Assembly: GCA_027483945.1 (NCBI GenBank)
Contig: JAIXTM010000008.1
Location: 1 to 64,000 of the forward strand
DNA from: Hyphomicrobiales bacterium
Lineage (GTDB): Bacteria; Pseudomonadota; Alphaproteobacteria; Rhizobiales; Beijerinckiaceae
DNA length: 64,000 nucleotides
Reading direction: 5' to 3'
Shown here piece by piece: positions 29,750-37,287 of the stretch. Numbering within the stretch: the stretch's first letter is position 1; each line of letters begins with the position of its first letter. Below the pieces are notes generated by a model. The model made no database searches and had not been told where the DNA came from. It saw only the letters and a list, made by a program, of their open reading frames with translations. The position numbers were made by a program, and so were the translations under genes.

Positions 29750-31157
29750 CGAGCACCCAGGTATCCTTGGTTCCGCCGCCCTGGCTGGAATTGACCACGA
29801 GCGAGCCTTCCTTCAGCGCCACGCGGGTGAGCCCGCCCGGCACGCACCGCACGCCGTCCGCGCCCGAGAGCACGAAGGGCCGCAGATCGACGTGGCGCGG
29901 CGCGATGCCCGACGCCGCGAAGGTCGGACAGGTGGAGAGCGCCAGCGTCGGCTGCGCGATGAAGCCGGCGGGGTCATGCCGCAGCTTCTTGCGGAAGGCC
30001 TGGATCTGCTGCTGCGTCGCATGGGGGCCGACGAGCATGCCGTATCCGCCCGATCCGTTGACCTCCTTGACCACCAGCTCGGGCAAATGGTCGAGGACAT
30101 AGGCCAGCGCCTCCGGCTCCCGGCAGCGCCAGGTCGGCACGTTTTTCAGGATCGGCTCCTCGCCGGTGAAGAACCGCACGATCTCCGGCATGTAGGAATA
30201 GACCGCCTTGTCGTCGCACACGCCGGTACCGACGGCGTTGGCGAGCGTGACGTTGCCGGCGAGGTAGGCGTTCATGAGGCCGGGCACGCCCAGCGCGCTG
30301 TCGGGCCGGAAGGTGAGGGGATCGAGGAAGTCGTCGTCGATGCGCCGGTAGATGACGTCGACCCGCTGCGGGCCTTCGGTCGTGCGCATGTAGACGACGT
30401 CGTCGCGGACATAGAGATCGGAGCCCTCGACGAGCTCCACACCCAGCTTGTCGGCCAGGAACGAGTGCTCGTAGAAAGCCGAATTGTACTGGCCCGGCGT
30501 CAGCAGCACGACGTTGGGATTGCGGCGGCCGGCTTCGGGGGCGACCGAGCGCAGCGTCGCGAGCAGCGCGTCGGGATAATTGTCGACCGGCGCTATCCTG
30601 TGCTCCGCGAAGAGCTCCGGGAAGAGCCGCATCATCACCTCCCGGTTCTCCAGCATGTAGGAGACGCCGGACGGTGTTCGGGCATTGTCCTCCAGGACAT
30701 AGAACGTATCGGCATCCACCCGCACGATATCGATACCCGAAATGTGGACGTAGATGTCGTGGGGCACCTTCTGGCCGATCATCTCGACCCGGTAGAACGG
30801 GTTGCGGTCGACGAGGTCCGCCGGGATGACGCCCGCCCTGATGCATTCGCGCGGGCCGTAGACGTCGCGCAGGAAGGCATTGAGCGCGTTGACGCGCTGC
30901 TCCAGGCCTTTGCGCAGCTTGGTCCATTCCTCCTGCGTGATGATGCGCGGGATGATGTCGAAGGGGATGAGCCGTTCGGTGTCCTGCGTGTCGCCATAGA
31001 CGGCAAAGGTGATGCCGACACGGCGGAAGAAATGCTCGGCCTGGCTGCGCCTCAGATCGAGAAGCTCGGGCGGCGCGCTGTCCAGCCAGATCTTCAGCGC
31101 ACGGTAGGCCGGGCGCACGGCGTCGCTGCCGAGGCCCATTTCGTCGAAAGCCGCCAA
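29742..31157 (-). CDS. Circularly permuted ATP-grasp type 2 protein
   Basis: 471-residue ATP-dependent carboxylate-amine ligase-like protein, first gene of the Anbu operon. Family segments include LRKGLEQRVNALNAFLRDVYG, IDIVRVDADTFYVLEDNARTPSGVSYMLENR (acidic metal-binding residues), and VVKEVNGSGGYGMLVGP, a glycine-rich ATP-binding loop placed near the C-terminus, as expected for the permuted fold. It probably forms peptide bonds, perhaps to make a peptide or attach a tag. The promoter should lie in the 157-bp gap before the HPF gene. Confidence 0.92.
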   Translation of the reverse strand: MAAFDEMGLGSDAVRPAYRALKIWLDSAPPELLDLRRSQAEHFFRRVGITFAVYGDTQDTERLIPFDIIPRIITQEEWTKLRKGLEQRVNALNAFLRDVYGPRECIRAGVIPADLVDRNPFYRVEMIGQKVPHDIYVHISGIDIVRVDADTFYVLEDNARTPSGVSYMLENREVMMRLFPELFAEHRIAPVDNYPDALLATLRSVAPEAGRRNPNVVLLTPGQYNSAFYEHSFLADKLGVELVEGSDLYVRDDVVYMRTTEGPQRVDVIYRRIDDDFLDPLTFRPDSALGVPGLMNAYLAGNVTLANAVGTGVCDDKAVYSYMPEIVRFFTGEEPILKNVPTWRCREPEALAYVLDHLPELVVKEVNGSGGYGMLVGPHATQQQIQAFRKKLRHDPAGFIAQPTLALSTCPTFAASGIAPRHVDLRPFVLSGADGVRCVPGGLTRVALKEGSLVVNSSQGGGTKDTWVLDA

Positions 31158-31314
31158 GCGGTCCTCCCCATCCCTGTCACGTCACGGTAGCCGCAAAATC
31201 CGCGCCATCAAGTCGGAGCCGCTTACGCCGTTCGGACCGACGGTCCGGCGACGGTGCTGCCTGTTCTATAGGCAACTGATGCCGAACCGGTCGGCCGACC
31301 GGATGCGGTGGGGA

Positions 31315-31896
31315 TCAGGAGGGGCTCCGGCTGCGGTCGATGAGGCGCACGGAGCTGGCTTGAGGGCCCATCGGCCCCTCGTCGGTCGCCATCGTGACAT
31401 GGACCATCATGCCGACTTTCATCTGGTCGAACACGTCCCCGGCCACGGCATTGCGCGTGAAATACAGTTCCGGCGCGTTGTCCGACTGGATGAAGCCGTA
31501 ACCCTGATCGGGGAAGATGCGCACGACCATGCCGGCCATGCCGTCGGAGGCGGCCGGGGTAGCCTCCTGGTCGCGGGTGCCGGACAGCTTGTCGAGCTGG
31601 CGCTCCACCGCCTCGAAGGCATTGTTGAGCGCGGCCGTGTGGTCCTCCTTGGCCTCGTGCCGGTTTTCCGAATCCTTGCCGATCACGGGTCCGCGGCCGG
31701 GAACCTCGGCCTCCACGGAGATCTGGATCGGCACTTTGGCAGAGCCGGCACCCCGATGAGGAACCTCCACCACGACGCGACAGCCGATCAGGCGAGGATA
31801 AAGATGTTCGAGGCGGTCCACGCGCTCGCGGATCAGCGCCTCAAGCGCCGGAGACGTATCGAGGCCCTTGAAAGCGATCTGAAGCGGTCGTTGCAT
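31315..31896 (-). CDS. HPF/RaiA ribosome-associated domain fused to a cold-shock domain
   Basis: 193-residue fusion. Residues 1-105 have the HPF/RaiA beta-alpha fold (MQRPLQIAFKGLDTSPALEALIRERVDRLEHLYPRL start). After a linker with Thr/Ala/Pro, residues 120-185 form an OB-fold cold-shock domain with GYGFI (RNP1) and ELYFTR (RNP2-like). It likely binds idle ribosomes and RNA in stress. I chose ATG 31896 because the HPF domain begins there; the frame continues to 31974 but that part has no similarity. Divergent from the MarR/GNAT gene over a short palindrome-bearing gap. Confidence 0.87.
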   Translation of the reverse strand: MQRPLQIAFKGLDTSPALEALIRERVDRLEHLYPRLIGCRVVVEVPHRGAGSAKVPIQISVEAEVPGRGPVIGKDSENRHEAKEDHTAALNNAFEAVERQLDKLSGTRDQEATPAASDGMAGMVVRIFPDQGYGFIQSDNAPELYFTRNAVAGDVFDQMKVGMMVHVTMATDEGPMGPQASSVRLIDRSRSPS

Positions 31897-31991
31897 GGCT
31901 GCGCTCCTGCGGATGGACGGCCCCTTCGGCCAACTCGTCCACGGACAGGCTGTTCCGCAGGCCAGACCGTCCATGGCTTGGCAGTGCCGAA

Positions 31992-32013
31992 TTATCTGAC
32001 TAAAGTCAGGTAA
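31992..32013. promoter_or_regulatory. Inverted repeat at the MarR/GNAT start, probable operator
   Basis: Arms TTATCTGACT and AGTCAGGTAA pair in nine of ten positions around an AA centre, and the last base is the A of the start codon of the MarR/GNAT gene. Size and symmetry suit a MarR dimer, so autoregulation is likely. It is also within the divergent gap to the HPF fusion gene. Confidence 0.65.
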
Positions 32014-32894
32014 TGGATGCTCAGCAGATCGCGCAGGTGCGCCGGTTCAACCGGGTTGTGACGCAGCGCGTCGGCGCGCTGGAAGACAGCTACCTCGCGC
32101 GCGGACGTCCACTCGGGCAAGCGCGGCTCCTGTTCGAGATCGGCCCCGAAGGTGCCGAACTGCGCGGGCTCCGGGACCGGCTGCGGCTGGATTCCGGCTA
32201 TCTCAGCCGGCTCCTGCGCGCGCTGGAGGAGCAGGGCCTCGTTGCCATGGAGGCTTCCGGCGACGATGCGCGCGGCCGGCGGGTCGCCCTGACGCCGGCG
32301 GGGCTCGCGGAGCACGCAGCTTATGAGAGCGGCTCGCAGGACTTCGCTGCAACGCTCCTCGCCGCCCTCGCTCCGGCGGAACGGGAGCGCCTCGTCAAGG
32401 CGATGGCGGAGGTCGAGGCGCTGCTGGAAGCGTCCGTCGTCACCATCGCCTTCGAGCGGCCGGATACCGCCGACGCGATCGCTTGCCTCTCGGCCTATTT
32501 CGCCGAGCTCGACCGCCGGTTTCAGGGCGGTTTCGATCCGGGCGCGCCCGTGGAACGCCTGGCCGAGGGGCTTGCCGCCGACGGCCATTTCCTGATGGCG
32601 CGGCGGGAGGGCCGGCCCATCGGCTGCGTGGCGCTCGTGCCGCTGGACGAAGCGACCGGCGAGATCAAGCGTCTCTGGATCGACGCCTCGGCCCGCGGCG
32701 CCGGATTGTCCCGCCGCCTGATGGAGCGGATGGAGGACAAGGCGCGGGCGCTCAGCCTGACGCGCCTCGTCCTCGACACCAACCGCACGCTAGCCGAGGC
32801 GCAGGCGCTCTACAGGCGCCTCGGCTACCAGCAGATCGGGCGTTACAACGACAATCCCTACGCCGACCACTTCTTCGAGAAACGGCTGGCCTGA
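32013..32894 (+). CDS. MarR-type regulator fused to GNAT acetyltransferase
   Basis: 293-residue two-domain protein. Residues 1-140 form a winged helix: LRGLRDRLRLDSGYLSRLLRALEEQGLVAMEASGDDARGRRVALT contains the recognition helix and wing. Residues 145-293 form an acetyltransferase domain with the acetyl-CoA loop IDASARGAGLSRRLMERME and the end ALYRRLGYQQIGRYNDNPYADHFFEK. Such fusions combine sensing and acetylation; the substrate is unknown. Start ATG 32013 overlaps the palindrome and has only a weak CAGG upstream. Convergent with the DadA-like gene, 6 bp apart. Confidence 0.92.
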   Translation: MDAQQIAQVRRFNRVVTQRVGALEDSYLARGRPLGQARLLFEIGPEGAELRGLRDRLRLDSGYLSRLLRALEEQGLVAMEASGDDARGRRVALTPAGLAEHAAYESGSQDFAATLLAALAPAERERLVKAMAEVEALLEASVVTIAFERPDTADAIACLSAYFAELDRRFQGGFDPGAPVERLAEGLAADGHFLMARREGRPIGCVALVPLDEATGEIKRLWIDASARGAGLSRRLMERMEDKARALSLTRLVLDTNRTLAEAQALYRRLGYQQIGRYNDNPYADHFFEKRLA

Positions 32895-32900
32895 CGACGG

Positions 32901-34211
32901 TCAGGTTCGAGGCGCGGCGATCGCCAGATCGGCGACCGCCTCGGCGGTCGCCGCCGAGAGCGTCCAGCCGAGATGGCCATGGCCCGTATTGTAGAGGATG
33001 CCCGGATGGCGCCCGCGCATCACCCGAGGCAGCATGTCCGGCATCATCGGGCGCAGGCCCGCCCAAGGCACGACCTGGCGGGTGCTCATGCCGGGGAAGT
33101 GCTCGCGGCACCAGCGCACGAGCGGTTCGATGCGTGCCGCGCGGATATCGCGGTCGATGCCGGCGAACTCGGCTGTCCCGGCGACCCGGAACCGGTCGGC
33201 GCCGAGCCGGCTCGTCACGATTTTCGCCTTGTCATCGAGGAGGCTGACCCAGGGCGCAGCCGCCTGGTCGTCCGCGGTCTGCAACTGCACGGTGATGGAA
33301 TAGCCCTTCACCGGGTAGACATTCACGCGGTCGCCGAGACGCGCGGCAAGGGCGCGGGACATGATCCCGGCGCAGATCACGACCTGATCGAAGCGGGACA
33401 TCTCGGCGGGCCAGTCGCCGCCCTCGGCGCGGGGTTCCGTCGACCGGTGGCGCAGGGTCGCCCCGAGGGCGCCCGGTGTGATGTCCTCGACAGCGGTTGC
33501 GAAGCGCAGGCGCACGCCCCGGCGCTCGCAGGCGCGGGCCAGGCCGTTCGTGAACTTGTGGATGTCGCCGGTGAAATCGTCCGGCGTGAAATAGCCGCCA
33601 TGGATCGTGCCTTTCAGCGATGGCTCGATCAAGGCGATCTCCGCCGGCGTGACGGCGCGGCGTTCGACACCGCCTTTCGCCAGCAGGGCAGAGACACGGC
33701 CTGCCGCCTCGAACTCCGCCTTCGAGGCATAGAAGTGAAGGATGCCGCGGGACTCGGCATCGAAGGCGATCGCCTCGTCTTCCGCCAGGCGCTTCAGGTG
33801 TGCGCGCGCCTCGACGGCGAGGCGGGCGGTGGTGATCGTATTGTCCTCGTAGCGCGGGATCGCGGCGAGAAACTGCGCCATCCAGGACAGCTTGTGCCAG
33901 GACGGGCGCGGATGGACGAGGAGCGGGGCTCCGGGCGTCAGCATCCAGCGCAGGCCCTTCAGCACCGTCGCCCAACTGTTCCAGACCTCTGCGTTGGAGG
34001 CGGAGAGCTGGCCGCCATTGGCGAAGGACGTTTCCATGGCCGCATAGGGATGGCGATCGAAGAGCGTGACCGCGCAGCCGCGGCGGGCGAGCGCATAGGC
34101 CGTCGTGACGCCGGTGACGCCGCCGCCGATGACGGCGACGGAGAGCGGACGGTCACCGATGTCGCGAACGGGCGCGGGCGAGACGGGCGTGGCAGTGAGA
34201 ACAGACGACAT
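32901..34211 (-). CDS. DadA-type FAD-dependent amino acid dehydrogenase under a glycine riboswitch
   Basis: 436-residue D-amino-acid dehydrogenase family protein. FAD motif VAVIGGGVTGVTTAYALARRG at residue 25, SFANGGQLSASNAEVWNSW typical of DadA, and C-terminal GHGHLGWTLSAATAEAVADL. There is an N-terminal extension of about 20 residues before the Rossmann strand. A tandem glycine riboswitch lies directly upstream, so glycine is the likely signal and possibly the substrate, giving glyoxylate and ammonia. A role in D-alanine oxidation cannot be excluded. Last gene of the threonine/glycine island. Confidence 0.88.
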   Translation of the reverse strand: MSSVLTATPVSPAPVRDIGDRPLSVAVIGGGVTGVTTAYALARRGCAVTLFDRHPYAAMETSFANGGQLSASNAEVWNSWATVLKGLRWMLTPGAPLLVHPRPSWHKLSWMAQFLAAIPRYEDNTITTARLAVEARAHLKRLAEDEAIAFDAESRGILHFYASKAEFEAAGRVSALLAKGGVERRAVTPAEIALIEPSLKGTIHGGYFTPDDFTGDIHKFTNGLARACERRGVRLRFATAVEDITPGALGATLRHRSTEPRAEGGDWPAEMSRFDQVVICAGIMSRALAARLGDRVNVYPVKGYSITVQLQTADDQAAAPWVSLLDDKAKIVTSRLGADRFRVAGTAEFAGIDRDIRAARIEPLVRWCREHFPGMSTRQVVPWAGLRPMMPDMLPRVMRGRHPGILYNTGHGHLGWTLSAATAEAVADLAIAAPRT

Positions 34212-34246
34212 GGCATTCTCCCCCCGAACGGATCGGGTCGAATGCC
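34212..34246 (-). promoter_or_regulatory. Hairpin that hides the dadA-like ribosome binding site
   Basis: Reading the minus strand, GGCATTC (34246-34240) pairs with GAATGCC (34218-34212), and an inner CCCGA/TCGGG pairing extends the stem. The ribosome binding site GGGGGGAG (about 34225-34217) lies in this structure, six bases before the ATG. It follows the second aptamer by two bases, so it is the probable expression platform. Confidence 0.65.
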
Positions 34247-34248
34247 CC

Positions 34249-34420
34249 TTCTGTCATTGGCCTGAGAGTTTCGCGCGGGACCCGCGGACCGGGCTCCGGC
34301 TTACACCGTCGGCGGGAGCATGAGGCTCCGCTTTCCAGAATCTGTCACGTCGCAGCGGTCCTTGGGCCTGAGAGTTTCCGGGGCGGTTGCTCCTTCGGCG
34401 ACGGCGAACCGTCTCTCCCG
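34249..34420 (-). ncRNA. Tandem glycine riboswitch
   Basis: On the minus strand the first aptamer runs from GGGAGAG (near 34420) through GCCGAAGGAGCAA to GAAACTCTCAGG (34378-34367), all glycine-riboswitch consensus blocks. After AAGGACC and a linker, a second aptamer starts at TTCTGGAAAGCGG, has GCCGACGGTGTAAGCC, and closes with GAAACTCTCAGG at 34272-34261; its end CAGAA (34253-34249) pairs with TTCTG. It controls the FAD oxidoreductase gene that starts at 34211. Two aptamers are the usual arrangement. Confidence 0.95.
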
Positions 34421-34492
34421 CATGCGATCCCAATCTTGCATATATCGAGCGATCCGTCAACGTCTATATAAGTAAATTTTCCAGAAAAATGA

Positions 34493-34519
34493 ATAAAGCG
34501 GCGCAGTGCGCCGCTTTAT
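34493..34519 (-). terminator. Terminator after the ABC binding-protein gene
   Basis: A perfect 12-bp stem, ATAAAGCGGCGC and GCGCCGCTTTAT, with a three-base loop, 27 bp after the binding-protein stop. The minus strand continues TTCATTTTTC. It separates the transporter operon from the riboswitch transcript, so the latter has its own promoter. Confidence 0.88.
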
Positions 34520-34546
34520 CAAAAGTATATATTATGTCGAACTTCT

Positions 34547-35548
34547 TTATTTTCCGGCGGCGACCGCCGCGTTCCATTCCGCCAGGAAGTTGTCGCGGTC
34601 CTTGGCGGCGACCGCATCTTCGATGGGGAAAGACTTGATGCCGTCGAGGTTCGGCAGCTTGACGTATTTGGAGACGTCGATGTCGGTCCGGCTCGGCCGG
34701 CGGTAGGCGGCTTCCAGAAGCGCGATCTGCGTCTCCTTGGCGAGAAGCAGGTCATAGGTCTTCTTGGCCGCCGCTTCGTTCGGCGCGCCCTTGAGAAGGA
34801 CGACGAATTCCGGATTCGTGAAGGTGCCTTCCGACGGATAGACCAGCTCGATCTCCTTCTGGCCGCCGGCGACATAGGCGTAGCCGTTGGACTCGAAGGT
34901 GAGGCCGACCGCATATTCGCCCTGCGCCACGGCACGCAGCACGGTGGCGGCCTGCGCCGTCACGACGACGTTGGACGCCAGCCGCTTCAGGCCCTCGGGA
35001 CCCAGCTGTTCCCGGATGCCCCACAGGATCGTGTAGGCGGTCGAGCTGTTGACCGGATCGGCGATGATGACCTTGCCCTTCCAGCGCCGGTCCATCAGGT
35101 CGCTCCAGGTCTTGGGCGCCGGATTCCCGCCGAGCTGGTTGTTGTTCACCATCATGACGGCGACGTGCATGTTGGAGGCGGTCCAGAGGTTCTCCTTGTC
35201 CACCAGCGCCGGCGGGATCGCCGAGGCGGCCGGCGACCTGTAAGGGACGAAGAGCTGCCGGAAGGCGCCGAGCGTATTGGCGCTGGCGCTCCAGAAGATG
35301 TCGGCCTGCGGACGGGACAGCTCGCTCTCCACGCGCCGCAGCATCTGGGCGCTGCCGCCGTTGATCGCGCTGATCTTCACGTTGGGCAGGAGCTGGGCGC
35401 CGGTATCCAGCACGGCCTGGACCGATTGCTGGTTGTTGGACGTGTAGATGACGGTCGAGCCGGCGGTCTTGTCCTGCGCGAAGGCCGGCGCGGCGAGGGT
35501 CGCAGCGAAGCCGGCGAGCACGTCCCGGCGGGTCAGTTGGAATGTCAT
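34547..35548 (-). CDS. ABC transporter substrate-binding protein, Fe3+/phosphonate/putrescine-type fold
   Basis: 333-residue periplasmic protein. The N-terminus TRRDVLAGFAATLAAPAFA has twin arginines, suggesting Tat export, with cleavage after AFA. The mature part begins VIYTSNNQQSVQAVL, as in type II binding proteins for ferric iron, 2-aminoethylphosphonate or polyamines. The adjacent tyrosine pair of FbpA-like ferric binders is not evident (SNGYAYVAGG instead). With the fused permease and ATPase upstream, and Thr/Gly catabolic genes, an organic substrate seems more likely than iron, but this is inference. Confidence 0.85.
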   Translation of the reverse strand: MTFQLTRRDVLAGFAATLAAPAFAQDKTAGSTVIYTSNNQQSVQAVLDTGAQLLPNVKISAINGGSAQMLRRVESELSRPQADIFWSASANTLGAFRQLFVPYRSPAASAIPPALVDKENLWTASNMHVAVMMVNNNQLGGNPAPKTWSDLMDRRWKGKVIIADPVNSSTAYTILWGIREQLGPEGLKRLASNVVVTAQAATVLRAVAQGEYAVGLTFESNGYAYVAGGQKEIELVYPSEGTFTNPEFVVLLKGAPNEAAAKKTYDLLLAKETQIALLEAAYRRPSRTDIDVSKYVKLPNLDGIKSFPIEDAVAAKDRDNFLAEWNAAVAAGK

Positions 35549-35640
35549 GATGATCCCCTTTTGTGTCCTCGACCGCTTTTGTCCGCTCGGCATAGTCCCC
35601 TGGCGGTCGTCCGGGGGCACGCCGTCGATGGATCGCTGCC

Positions 35641-37287
35641 TCATCGCGATCCGAAAATGTCCAGCCTGAACACGGTGGTCGCGAGCAGGATGGGGATGAC
35701 GATCATCAAAACGAGCACGAAGCCGTAGGCGGAAGCCTGAGCCATCAGGCCGCTGTCGATTAGCCGGAAGATCTGGATCGGCATCGTCTCGCGGCCGCCG
35801 GAATAGACCACGACCGAGGCGCTGAGCTCGGCCACCGTGGTCGTCCAGACCAGCACGCCGGCGGCGGCGACCGATGGGATCATCAGCGGCAGCACCACTT
35901 TGGCGAAGGAGCGCAGAGGCGGCACGCCGAGGCTGATCGAGGCCTCCTCGATGGAATTGGGGATGTTGTAGAGCGTCGAAGAGGCGTTGCGGATGCCGAA
36001 AGGCAGCCGGCGAATGACATAGGCGAGCACGATGATGGCGCCCGTGCCCGTGATCGCCATCCAGCCGCTGTTGAACGACATGACCAGGCCGATGCCAATG
36101 ACCGTGCCGGACAAGGCCAGCGGCAGGGCCGTCAAATAGTCGATCGCCGGGGTCAGGATCGTCCGCTTCTTGACGATGAGATAGCTGACCAGGGTGGCGA
36201 AGAACACGCTGATCAGGGTCGCCGTGCCGGCATAGAGCAGCGTATTGATGATCGGATCCGGCGCGTTGACGAAGACGCGCCAGAGATGGGCGGTGGTCCA
36301 TTCGCCCCAGCGCATGACCGGTCCGCGCGAGACGGTGAAGGCGCCGGCGACGACGGTCGCTAGGGGCAGGAGGGAGATGATGACGACGAGGGCGGCCGCC
36401 AGCGCCAGGCCGAACGATTTCAAGCCCCGCATGGCGACGGGCTTGGCCCCGCGTCCCAGGACGATCTCGTAGCGCCCCCGGGAGACGACCCAGCGCTGCA
36501 GGAAGAGGACGAGAGCCACCAGGCCGATGGAGACGCTGGCGAGCGTGCTTTGCATGACCGGATCGGTGCTCACCTCCGAAATGAAGGTCTGGTAGGTCAA
36601 GACCGAGAGGAGCTCGACCTTGTGGCCCAGGATGGTCGCCACGGCGAAATTGCCGACGACAAGGGTAAAGACGAGCAGGGCGCTGGCGAGGATCGCCGGC
36701 AGCACGACCGGCAGCATCACCTTCAGGCGCGAGACGGCCGGCGATGTGCCGAGCCCGCGCGCGGCCTCTTCCAGCTGCGCGTCGAAGCCGCGTATGGCCG
36801 CGAGCGTGCCGATGTAGACATACGTGTAGTAGATGAAGGTCATGACCGTGATCAGGCCCGGCCAGCCGTAAAAGCTTGGCAGGCCGATGCCCCAGCCCGC
36901 CAGCGTCCGGGTCAGGAGGCCGTTATTGCCCAGCATCATCAGCCAGGTCTGGGCGGCGATGACCTCCGGCACGACCAGGGTCGTGAGCGGCAGGATCGCG
37001 ATCAGTGCCTTCCCCGGGAAGTCGTAGCGCGCCGCCACGTAGGCAAGCGGCACGCCGATGGCTGTCGCAGCGAGGGTCACGATGGCGCCGAGCGTCACCG
37101 TGTTGGCGACCGCGCGCAGATATTTCGGCTCAGCCAGCAGCACGCTCCATCCCGAGCGTCCGTCCGCGCGGGCGCTGGAGAGGCTGGAGGCCAGCACGTT
37201 GATGAGCGGATAAAGCAGCGTGACGATCAGGATGACCAGCACCGCGAGGGCCAGCCAGAACCAGACCGATCGCACCTGCGCCGTCAT
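35641..37287 (-). CDS. ABC transporter permease, two fused permease domains
   Basis: 548-residue inner-membrane protein with about twelve helices and two copies of the ATPase-contact loop: LEEAARGLGTSPAVSRLKVMLPVVLPAI in the first half and IEEASISLGVPPLRSFAKVVLPLMIPS in the second. This fused form is shared by FbpB-like iron and AepW-like phosphonate transporters. The start overlaps the ATPase stop by 4 bp. Substrate is not determined by sequence. Confidence 0.9.
   Translation of the reverse strand: MTAQVRSVWFWLALAVLVILIVTLLYPLINVLASSLSSARADGRSGWSVLLAEPKYLRAVANTVTLGAIVTLAATAIGVPLAYVAARYDFPGKALIAILPLTTLVVPEVIAAQTWLMMLGNNGLLTRTLAGWGIGLPSFYGWPGLITVMTFIYYTYVYIGTLAAIRGFDAQLEEAARGLGTSPAVSRLKVMLPVVLPAILASALLVFTLVVGNFAVATILGHKVELLSVLTYQTFISEVSTDPVMQSTLASVSIGLVALVLFLQRWVVSRGRYEIVLGRGAKPVAMRGLKSFGLALAAALVVIISLLPLATVVAGAFTVSRGPVMRWGEWTTAHLWRVFVNAPDPIINTLLYAGTATLISVFFATLVSYLIVKKRTILTPAIDYLTALPLALSGTVIGIGLVMSFNSGWMAITGTGAIIVLAYVIRRLPFGIRNASSTLYNIPNSIEEASISLGVPPLRSFAKVVLPLMIPSVAAAGVLVWTTTVAELSASVVVYSGGRETMPIQIFRLIDSGLMAQASAYGFVLVLMIVIPILLATTVFRLDIFGSR

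Noticed and set aside
32890-32905. Short hairpin CCTGAC-GACG-GTCAGG between the MarR/GNAT and dadA-like stops
   Set aside because: Only six base pairs and no U tract; too weak to call a terminator, although it overlaps both stop codons.
34254-34460. Open frame of 68 codons on the minus strand ahead of the dadA-like gene
   Set aside because: It coincides with the two glycine aptamers, whose conserved bases explain the sequence; no protein character.
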